64,000 bases of DNA, taken from contig JAJLRJ010000013.1 in assembly GCA_024195265.1 (NCBI GenBank), positions 18,896,794-18,960,793 on the forward strand, written 5' to 3'. The position numbers were made by a program, and so were the translations under genes. This stretch comes from Dendrophyllia cribrosa (taxonomy: Eukaryota > Cnidaria > Anthozoa > Scleractinia > Dendrophylliidae). The first letter of the stretch is position 1, and each line of letters starts with the position of its first letter. Positions 30,858 through 39,563 of this stretch are shown here, one piece after another. The notes beneath the pieces were generated by a model. It made no database searches, was not told where the DNA came from, and saw only the letters and a program-made list of their open reading frames with translations.

Positions 30858-32294
30858 AGCCGCGGCAACATGTTAAATTTGCACGTGTAGCCACCCATGA
30901 ACATGCGACGCAACAGCTGAAAAAATCGCAGAAAAAAATCGCAAGAGTTGAATATTTCATGACAAAATCGCGGACATTGTCGCTTGTGTGTAGCAACCCT
31001 GCAATTTGTTTTTGCCCTTGCGACGCGACTAATGGGTATCTAACCAATAAGATTAAGCCCCATTTGCACGCGCAAAAAAAATCGGCACGGCACCCCCAAA
31101 TTTCGGTACCGTGCCAAAACTATTTAAGCACGGCACTCCCAGTTTACACGAACAAAATAGTGTAATTTCTCTCAAATGGGCACGGTACCTACTTCTGTAT
31201 TGGCACACCTAATATTCGCCTGTATTTCCCAGGAAAAAAGGCGGGAAATGATATTATTGTCGCTGTTTATCGGTTATTGATTGTAAATCGGCGCCTAGAA
31301 CAAGAAGGACATCAACATTACGAAAGACATCTGAAAGGAATGTATCGTCTGTATCCTATCGTTTCTTATAGTATACTCAACAAAATATAGTTTTAGATTG
31401 GCCAATGACGAAACTTGGAAGTTCAAGCTTAAATATTTCTTTAAATGATGTGATCAATTTTTAGATTTCACGCATGGTTTACCTGTCAAAAGATTGTTAT
31501 TGATTGGTTAAAAATAAAACTTGTGAACATTTTGGAAACCATTGAAGCGTTTCGTTTCAAAATTTCAAAACATCACTCGTGCCCATAAATCACGAAATAC
31601 ACAAGTAGCTCATACGATTTCCTATACGTATCGTATCATCTGTCTGTATCAAGTGTGTGTATCGTCCGCCATTTTGAAATTACAACGGCCCAGTTAATGA
31701 CCCTCTAAAATTTTGGGCACCAGTGGCACACTGTGTTTGGGTCCAATACCTTTACACGTACTCTGATCATTTGACGTTGTTGTTTTGGAAGGAAGACAAA
31801 GAAATGTACCAAAATGTAAAACACGTGCAGGGGCATTGTTTTTGGTCATTAAACCTATTGGCCACTCCGAAAAATACCATAATACTCTTTTATGTACAGC
31901 CTCACTGGGGTGTAATTATTCAAGTCTCCTTTGTTAGAATGGCACAATGGAATTCAGAGTACATGTAGGAACGCTAGGAAGTAGCATTGTGTGTTCGTAT
32001 ACAAATGTGCACCGTATGCAAATTGCCACGAAGTTGAAGCATAGCACGTGCAGTTTGTGCTGAAAACAAAAGAAATTGGAAAAATGAGGCTTACATCAAG
32101 CACCACCCAAACCTGCAAGAGTATTATGGTATTTTTAATAGTTTCTAGTGGTTGCTTAAGCTCCCTATGGTAACTTAAAGCTTAATGGTACATCATCAAA
32201 CACAGGACAAAAAAATCCACAGCATTTGTTTTAATCCTGAAGTATCTTACATGTATCTTAATCCTGCTTAATCCAGCAAAGCTGACTGGTAGCC
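30858..32294. other. Intergenic DNA with GC palindromes
   Basis: At 31077-31195 the phrases CGGCACGGCAC, CGGTACCGTGCC, GCACGGCAC and GGGCACGGTACC suggest a small decayed element. The remainder is AT-rich and should contain the 3'UTR of the minus-strand gene that ends at 32295. Open frames at 30788-31165 and 31723-31968 show no homology signal. Confidence 0.4.
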
Positions 32295-35200
32295 TTAGTT
32301 TAAGTCAAAGTTTACAAGCTTTATCATTCCATTTGTACAAAGTTTGTAGACCTCAATAAGTGGAATATCTTTTTCAACACATCGATATTCATCAACAACT
32401 ACCAAAACATTGTACCACTGTGACAATAACATGTTGCTTTTTAATACTTCAGATTCCTTTTCCTCATCATTGGACTTGTCAAAAGTCTTTTCCTGCACAT
32501 ATTTAAACAGTTTTTCTTGTACTTGCCAATCAAGCGTCACTCCCAGAGCAGGAGATGTCATTAACCAAGCAACAGGGTGGTGCTCCTTTAAACTTCTACC
32601 AGCTTTGGCAGTGTGCGGTAATGAGGCTCCAGAGATGCAGCAATATTGAACCAGAAATGCACCAAGGTCCACAGATATGTTAGCACTTGGTGGCAAAGGG
32701 ACCTTGATATTCTAAGAAAAATAAAAAAAAAAACAGAAAAAAATGAAATCTTCAGTTGTGAAAGCCATACTTCCTTAATTGAGCATACATGTGCCCCGTT
32801 CAACCTGAAAAAAATATATAAAATGAATAACGGGGGTACAGTCAAACCTCTATTAACCCTTACATGTACACTCCCAAGAGTGCCAAACATCAAAATTCAA
32901 GAAAGATCCCAAATTTCATTCTGTAAAATATTGAAAAACAAATGGTACCATGCAAAAGTACTGCCGAAGAGGTTTCATTTGAATGGTCACACCATAGGAT
33001 TTAGTCCACAGAATCAAAAGTTAGAACTACACGACATGTCTTCATAATTGACTTTGGGAGTGAAAGGGTTAAGCGGTCACCTTTGGGGAATAACCAACTG
33101 ACCGCTTAATAGAGGTGACCACTTAAAAGAGGTTAAGTTTACAGTAAATATGGAGAGCCATTTACCGGTAATTCCGGGATTTGTTAAGTGCCCGCTTATT
33201 AGAGGGCCTCTTAATAGAGGGCCGCTTAATAGAGGTTTGACTGTAGATTCTTAAAGGAGAAGGTCATTCCAAAACGGCACATTTTTTCTTTCCGCCAATA
33301 AAAAGTTAATGTAAAGATAAGGTACTTACCAAAATTTCAGCTTCCAAAGAGCTTTTGAACCTAATATAATCCTTGTCCAAAGTAGCCCAAAAATCCTGCA
33401 CGATTGCCGCCATCTTGGAATATACTTAGCAACCTGGCGATGCATGCGTGACGTCAATGAGTCCCAACATCGTTTGTAAATCAAAGTGGCTGCTCTGGAG
33501 CCGTATTGCTTCGAACCAGAGCGTGTTCCGGATGCAAATGAAGGTTCTGATGATGAAGACGATGGAGCAGAAAGACTATTAAACTTAAACTGGTGTACCT
33601 GCGGTAGATGTGAACTAAGAGAGTCCGCAAGAGAATGCATATGTTGTTTAAATTAAGAACCGGATTAGGAAAACAAGTTCACAGAAGGTACTTTGTACAG
33701 TTTGTACTCTTACATGCAGATGCACGCCAGTATCAAGGCGATCACGTTTACTGATGATTGTTATTTTCAAAATAATGAAGGATACCGAGGATCAATACCT
33801 TTATCATTTATAATATTTATCGGCAACTGAAGAGATCCGCAAGATAAGGATCGAAACCGGTATTGCCTGACCATTTACCCGAGGAAACTAATGTCGGAGA
33901 AAATCCTACATCCAGAAGGACTAAAAGTAGTCCCTGGCCCGAACACTGAAGAAGACCAAGAAGAAATGGAGCTACCAGACAGCCAACAAGAAGACGAATT
34001 TCCTGACGAGCCAGAAGACGTTGAACAGATCCCTTGCAGCCAAAGAACTCCCAAAGTCAGGAAATCATGAGAGCAAAACCACGTTCCCGTGAATAGCATA
34101 AAGCGCCGCCACAGCCAAACCTGGTCCGCCGAAGAGAAACTAGAACATGCAGAAAAAGCGATCAAATCGCTGAAAAGACATACGGAGAAACAAACTTGCC
34201 CGCTGTCCCTTCAATACAGGGCTCGGGCTCGCATTAATGCGGACGACGATTTTAAAACAGACATAAGACGCATTAGGAAAAATGCCGAACACGAATACGT
34301 GAAAGCTCTCACACGTTTTCACTACAGAGAGATCGACCGTTTCAGACTAGAGCTCAAAAAAGGAAAGAGACCGAAAGCTCCTAGCAAAAATTTACGCACT
34401 GTAAATAAGAAACGTTCTTTCAAGCCAGCGCCTTCGGCGCCTAGAGAAAAGATTGTAAACATGAACAATGTACATAAGGTAGCAGAGAAAATTCAACAGA
34501 AGATTTCTCAATTCAGCGAAATGATGTCAAAACTAGAAGGCATTCAAAATCAACAAGTTAAACAGTATACATGCCTTTTTTCTGAGTATCGTTATAAAAA
34601 CGGGGCCATTAATAAACCATTCAAGGTCACTTCACACTAAAGAGACTAAAGAAAAACAAACAAAGCCATTCAAAGTCAGCCTAGAAAGTAAAAAGCGAAA
34701 TGAACGCAAAAACATCAAGCACAAAAAAAACTTAATGCACGTTTAGAGAAAAACAAAAAAACACATTAAAAACCTCTCTGATAAAGAACTTACAAATGAT
34801 CAGATCAATTTACTAGGAAGAGGTTTGAAATATATTCCTACACCCATGAAAAACGAAATACAAATTAAAAGGCAACTCTTGCGTGACTTCGATCAGTTCG
34901 CAAGAAGAACGCGTCTACAATACATTTTTTACGGGGAAAACAAAAAACCTCACCCTTTCCACTTTAAATCTTCGTGGAACCCACCAGTGCAACCATCAGT
35001 TGCGCTTGAAAGTTATTTAGAAGAGGTTAAAACTCAGCTAGCGGAAATACAAATCGTAAAACCTAGAAATAATCTCAATCCCGCTGAGCGTGAGGCATTC
35101 AAAACCTTTGAACGTGACACCGAAATCAACCTAAAAAGGCTGACAAAGGAACAACTACTGTGGTTCTAAACACGGAAGATAAAATGAAAGAAGGTCAAAA

Positions 35201-38200
35201 CCTATTAGATAACGAAAAACATTACAGACCTCTTCCAGAACCCACGGTTAAAGAAACATACTTCAGAGTTAGATGAAATGACTAAAAAGTGGCTGTGTCA
35301 AACACCAGACCCGCCTCGTATCCCAATATTTTACACCCTCGCAAAGACACACAAACCGACCCCTGTCGGAAGACCAATTATATTAGGGTGTGATGGCCTA
35401 ACAGAGAAACTATCATCATTCGTTGACAAACTCATTCAGCCGACAGCTCAACAACAGGAGTCATATCTCAAAGATACGACTCATTTAATCAAGTTTGTAG
35501 AACAAACGAAAGACCTAGAAAACACAATCCTTCTTTCTATGGACGTAACGAGCCTAAAAACGAATATCCCACACAAGAGGAGGGAATCAACATAGTATGC
35601 AAGGCCTGTAACGCCTTTCACAAAAATGAACCTTCGATTCCTACATGACTACTTCAAAAAGCGCTCAGACTTATCTTAACAGAGAACTCATTCCATTTTA
35701 ATGGAAAAAATACCTGAATAATAATAATAATCATCATAATCATGATAATAATTAATAATAATAATAATTGTGTGATAAAAGAGATAATAATAATAATAAA
35801 ATATTTATATAGCGCCCTATCCTAAAGTTCTAAGGCGCTTATTAGTAAAGAGAAATTACAAAAAGTATAAAAATTAAATACAATAAAAAGCCAATGCAAT
35901 CTAAAAAGGTAAGCACTTAAAAACTACGATAAAAAATAGTTTAAAAGGTAAGTTTTAAGACTAGACTTAAAACCCACGGAACTGCCATGGGCAGTCGCTT
36001 TTGCAAACGTTTTTATGTCAAAGTCAAAGTGCTTTAAAACCGCTCGTTTCAGTCTGTCGTTTGGAAACGTTTTATTGATGACACTTTTTCCTTTTGGGAC
36101 ACAACCAAAGGAGAAATACTACGGTTCATTGAACATGCTAACAAACATCACACAAGCATAAACTTTACGGCTGAGATATCCGAAACAGAAATATGCTTCT
36201 TGGACACTAACGTTTACAAAGGCGAGAGATTCATAGCTGAATCGGTGCTCGATGTACGCACCCATTTCAACTGAAACTTTTCAGTACACCCATTATTCTA
36301 CATGCCACCCATCTGGAGTCATAAAAAGGCTTTATCAAAGGAGAAGCTCTCAGACTTCTCAGAACTAACTCTTCAAAAAGATTATTTCAAGAGAACATAA
36401 ATAACTTCGAAACACATCTACTTGAAAGAGGTTACCCAGAGAATTTTGTTCAAAGGGTCCTCGCAGAAGTTACTTTTGAAAACAGAAATAAAGCGCTCCA
36501 GCAAAAACAAAAAGAAACAAGAAAATCCTGCCTTTTGTAACGAAATATCATCTATCGGTGCCTAACTTAAAACAGATCCTCATCAAACACTGGCATCTTA
36601 TAAAACAGCAGCCATCACTAAACGAAATATACGAAGAACCGCCCCTAATATCATACATAAGGGAACGGTCTCTAAAAGATATACTCGTAACAGCTGACCT
36701 TTTTAAAGGCTAAAACAAGCGCGTGTGGGAGTCGCGTAGGCATGCCACTCTTTATTACATTTTTGACAGGGGAGGACTTTTTCTTATAAATGGTGGGAAC
36801 ATCATCTTGTTTTTTCTTTCTTTTGCGGGTTTTTCCACCCAGGAGACTGTGGCGATGATCGAATTCAAAACAATCATCAGTGAAGTGATCCGAACAGACG
36901 AAAATGTTTTCTGGTTTTGGCAAGAACGTTTTGTCCCGGCCAAGCTTGATTAGCCATTGTCGAGCGATTTTTTTTTCTTGAAATAGGCAAACGATGGAAA
37001 GAAATACCTCTTTTGCTGTCTCTTGAAGACCTATTACAACAATACGGTGCTGAACAAAACGGCATTTTGAAACAACAACAACTCTAGATAAAGCAAAGCG
37101 ATCATGCGAGTTTAATCTTCCCGCCAAACTTCAGCTTGGGACTCATTGACGTCACGCATGCATCGCCAGGTTGCTAAGTATATTCCAAGATGGCGGCAAT
37201 CGTGCAGGATTTTTGGGCTACTTTGGACAAGGATTATATTAGGTTCAAAAGCTCTTTGGAAGCTGAAATTTTGGTAAGTACCTTATCTTTACATTAACTT
37301 TTTATTGGCGGAAAGAAAAAATGTACCGTTTTGGAATGACCTTCTCCTTTAAGAAACTGTGGTGCTGCGTTGGTGGGGAAGTGAAACAAAATTTGGTTCT
37401 GATAAGCTACATGCAAATAAACCATCGTAAAGAGATTCAAAAGGTGATATTGTTTTGAGCGTCTGACCTTTGTCAGTTGCTAGCCCTTGAAGATTTGCTC
37501 TGACAGAGGGCTAGCACTCAAAATGTTAGCTTTTGAATCTCTTATCAGTGGCATATTTACATTGTGAACTCAGTTGATGAAACCAATTTTTTGTGGACAA
37601 AAAGGAGAAGTTGTTGTAACTGACAAAATAGTGGATTTAATGCCTACTTTTGTATTAGTGAAAGGTTCGGGGAAACATGTGCAGAATTATCTGTGAATGG
37701 GAATGGTGCCTGTGTGCAACCCTCGAAGGTACATAGTGCATATGCCATGTTTCAGTATCATGTTTCATTCAATTTATCACACAGGCTTCATAAAATTCAC
37801 ATTTATTTTATTGCCTGTGCCATTGTTATGCACCATTCCAAGGCACAGAGACCAAACAGGCTTAACTTATCAAAAACACAAAACAGTACGTACCTCACTA
37901 TCAAAATTGTCAGCCCGATGGTGGTATTCTGGTTGTTCTGATAAATGTACCATCCCTGTTATGTAGTCATAAAGACCAACAACTTCACTTTCAAGTACTG
38001 AGATACATGAATTTCCATCCTCCAGGACACCATACAAAACAGCCACCTTCCCACAGATATCCACCTCATCAATTTCACAATTTCTTGAGAGTTTTGTGTC
38101 AGTGTGCAGAACTGACTTCAGGACTTCCAATTTGAGGTTTAAGCTCAGTGATGTTGAAATAGTTTTCTTATCACACTTTCCTTGCTTATACAAAGGTAAT

Positions 38201-39444
38201 GGCTTGACAAGAGGTTCCAAATCATAAAGCAATTTATTTGAAAATTTCATTTTTTCACTAACTGAATCATTAGAAAGATGGTGACCATTTAAAACATCAC
38301 TCTGCTTGATGTTGTCATCACTGCAAGGTATACAAGCTAGGGATCCTTCACTGTTTGTGTTTTTCTCATTCAGAAACACACCGTCACCTAGATGGAAATC
38401 ATTATCCAAGCCATATTTGTTTTCCTGTTCATTCAGAACATAGCTCAACTTAGCTTCTCTTGGAAAGTTGGCTTGTTCTCTAAATTCACCAACATGGCGA
38501 AGTTTGACATTCTGAGAGGCACCATTGTCGCTGTTGTCACAGGTAGAGTTAACATCATCATCACCATCATTGAAAGAAGACACTGCATTATTGTAATAGT
38601 TTTGTTCTTCAGCTGTACCTACTTCAAGGTTGACACGAAACTCAGTAAGGGGATGGGAATCTCCATTTTGCAATTTTGAACAAGAATTAAGGAGACCAAC
38701 AGCTGTTACATTAGCAGCTTTGTTCCATCTTGCACTAACCATAATATCACCCTGCAAAGTTCTTGTATCTTTCCAATATGGTTCCTCGCTCAGTTCATTT
38801 GTTTTACCTCCCGATGGTATAGGTACATGTACATTTGACGTGAAACAGGGAGTCGACAGCACTGCATTGCATGACTGGCCATCTTCTCCACATGGAGCAA
38901 ACTGAAAATTATCATCATCATCGTCACCAACAACATCATCAACATCATCATCATCATCATCACCATCGTCATCATCATCATCATCATCATCATCATTATC
39001 ATCATCATCATCACCATCGTCGTCATTATCACCATCAATGTCATCATGATTGTGGGCATATTCTCCTTGAGAATTCCAATAATAAGAATGTGAATTAAAA
39101 CCAGTGCTTTGATATTTTGACTGACTCTGCATTGCTGTGCACTGTCTTGCAAAATCCCACATTACGTTTCCAAGTGGATGAAGAAGTGGAATACTTTTGC
39201 AAACGGAGTTGTCGGGTTCTTTCAGCACTGCACTCAAGAGCTTCTTAGTTGCATCTCTATCTGCAGATCTCACTTCTTCTACATAGCCTCGACTATTACG
39301 CGAGAAATCAAGGAACGTTGACGAAAACTGTCTTGTATTTAAGGGGAACATCGCTATTAAATCACCGTCGCTTGTTCTCGTCGCTTCTGTCCGCCATCTT
39401 TTAATAAGCCCGCAAACTTCCAGCGTTTCAGCAAAGCTGGGCAT
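32295..39444 (-). CDS. Unidentified two-exon gene with Asp-rich tract
   Basis: Inferred model: exon 1 at 39444-37894, donor GAG|GTACGT; exon 2 at 32711-32295, acceptor TTTTCTTAG. Both junctions are phase 0, giving 655 residues. Residues 1-110 look globular (SFAETLEVCGLIKRWRTE, NTRQFSSTFLDF). An Asp run with His and Asn (about 135-180) is encoded by a GAT/GAC microsatellite. The middle is Asn/Ser-rich and disordered. The C-terminus (exon 2) is again globular (LLSQWYNVLVVVDEYRC). I do not recognise the family. The ATG at 39444 is used rather than a non-ATG codon at 39456. It starts 119 bp from IFT25, back to back. Intron 1 holds a MITE pair, a Kolobok-like element and PLE sequence. A missed small exon is possible. 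Confidence 0.6.
32837..33245. repeat. MITE with TACAGTCAAACCTCTATTAA termini
   Basis: TACAGTCAAACCTCTATTAA at the left and TTAATAGAGGTTTGACTGTA at the right, with internal ACCGCTTAATAGAGG motifs. It is interrupted by the TTAA-target insertion at 32857-33068. It lies in the intron of the unidentified gene. Confidence 0.8.
32857..33068 (+). repeat. piggyBac-like MITE family P1, copy A (nested)
   Basis: Bounded by TTAA on both sides (32853-32856, 33069-33072) within the host MITE, whose terminus is thereby split. Termini CCCTTACATGTACACTCCC / GGGAGTGAAAGGG. The interior has GTACTGCCGAAGAGGTTTC and TGGTCACACCATAGGA. Related copies are at 45280-45437, 51710-51920, 56524-56741 and 63632-63819. Confidence 0.85.
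33330..33413 (-). other. Outward-facing ATG exon with splice donor in left inverted repeat
   Basis: An ATG in a Kozak-like context (AAGATGG) opens a 28-codon frame (MAAIVQDFWATLDKD...) ending at TTG|GTAAGT, pointing out of the transposon. Spliced to the acceptor at 32711 it would join in phase 0 to exon 2 of the surrounding gene. The mirror copy is at 37190-37273 (+). Confidence 0.45.
33488..33652 (+). pseudogene. P2X7R-like Cys-rich domain fragment
   Basis: Reads KVAALEPYCFEPERVPD, then an acidic stretch EGSDDEDDGAERL, then LNLNWCTCGRCELRESAREC and ICC, followed by a stop. The PYxFEPE...NWCxCGxC...ECxCC pattern is the start of the P2X7-receptor C-terminal-type zinc domain found in many cnidarian transposon genes. 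The rest is lost where the PLE begins. Confidence 0.65.
33822..33867 (+). ncRNA. Type I hammerhead ribozyme with minimal stem III
   Basis: All conserved core elements are present. Stem I GGCAA (33822-33826) pairs with TTGCC (33863-33867). Then CTGAAGA (33827-33833), stem II GATCC/GGATC (33834-33838 with 33848-33852) around a 9-nt loop, GAAA (33853-33856), and a minimal palindromic stem III ACCGGT (33856-33861). The cleavage site is after A33862 (GUA). Penelope-like elements are known to carry such type I hammerheads with a tiny stem III that may act as dimers. It lies 22 nt upstream of the PLE start codon. Confidence 0.85.
35715..35985 (-). repeat. LINE 3' tail inserted in the PLE
   Basis: (AAT)n-rich sequence followed by AATATTTATATAGCGCCCTA and AGTTTAAAAGGTAAG, separating GKNT from THGTAMG of the PLE. 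On the minus strand this is a LINE 3' end (GGGCGCTATATAAATA) with its ATT-repeat tail, as in the longer copy at 54016-54600. Confidence 0.65.
36722..37065 (-). pseudogene. THAP-domain gene, frameshifted and 3'-truncated
   Basis: Starts MPFCSAPYCCNRSSRDSKRG then ISFHRLP. A one-base shift at a run of nine A (36968-36976 region) is needed to continue ARQWLIKLGRDKTFLPKPEN, VCSDHFTDDCFEFD and DVPTIYK. These give the C2CH zinc ligands (Cys4, Cys9 or Cys10, VCSDH) and the AVPT-like box that closes a THAP DNA-binding domain. The frame ends where the PLE joins. Presumably the N-terminus of the Kolobok-like transposase or an accessory protein. The homopolymer shift could also be a sequencing error. Confidence 0.75.
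37190..37273 (+). other. Outward-facing ATG exon with splice donor in right inverted repeat
   Basis: Mirror copy of 33330-33413: 28 codons from AAGATGG to TTG|GTAAGT, pointing away from the transposon on the plus strand. No acceptor in phase was identified on this side. Confidence 0.4.
37353..37575. repeat. Penelope-like element 3' region (solo fragment)
   Basis: GAAACTGTGGTGCTGCGTTG then GTGGGGAAGTGAAACA matches (inverted) the 3' tail of the PLE dimer at 13270-13320. It is followed by a ~105-bp imperfect hairpin (GATTCAAAAG... ...CTTTTGAATC) containing two GCTAGCCC/GGGCTAGC blocks and CTCTGAC/GAGGGC. This is a decayed hammerhead-like region without coding sequence. Confidence 0.6.
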
Positions 39445-39563
39445 GTTCAATGGCAATACTCGCCCCAGTGTCTTTTACCGTCGTCGATATTTCGATACTG
39501 AAGTACTGACAGAAGTTGTAAACATTTTAGACAATTTTCAGGCCAGAAAACTGGAGTGCAAAT
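39445..39563. promoter_or_regulatory. Bidirectional promoter region, unidentified gene / IFT25
   Basis: Only 119 bp separate the two divergent start codons, so both transcripts must start here. No TATA box is obvious. Includes CGTCGTCGATATTTCGATAC, an imperfect palindrome. Confidence 0.6.

Larger units (their letters stand above)
33654..36714 (+). pseudogene. Penelope-like element coding region, decayed, no GIY-YIG part
   Basis: Begins with a hammerhead (33822-33867) and a start MSEKILHPEGLKVVPGP at 33890. Landmarks follow in PLE order: TWSAEEKLEHAEKAIKSLKR (34110), LGRGLKYIPTPMKNEIQIKR (34815), QLLRDFDQFARRTRLQY (34875), PPRIPIFYTLAKTHKPTPVG (35315), VSFVDKLIQPTAQQQ region (35420), SMDVTSLKTNIP (35540; Lys where Tyr is usual), then after an insertion THGTAMG, FIDDTFSFWDTT (36070, motif C), FLDTNVYKGERF (36200) and EEPPLISYIRERSLKDILV (36635). 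At least six frameshifts or stops. It ends abruptly at 36714 before the endonuclease. Confidence 0.85.
33255..37348. mobile_element. Kolobok-like TTAA DNA transposon, split by a PLE
   Basis: TTAA at 33251-33254 and 37349-37352 flank 213-bp terminal inverted repeats (33255-33467, 37136-37348; outermost AGGAGAAGGTCATTCCAAAA). Inside the left repeat is a plus-strand P2X7R-domain fragment, and inside the right one a minus-strand THAP-domain gene. Between them lies a Penelope-like element of about 3 kb. TTAA targets and a THAP domain are known features of the Kolobok superfamily (piggyBac shares TTAA but not THAP). The DDE catalytic part is not visible. Confidence 0.7.

Noticed and set aside
37693..37966. 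Two overlapping plus-strand frames
   Set aside because: Antisense to the end of exon 1 of the minus-strand gene and the adjoining intron; no domain.
38790..39152. Met-rich and His-rich frames opposite or shifted to the Asp tract
   Set aside because: Consequences of the GAT/GAC microsatellite that encodes the Asp run of the minus-strand gene.
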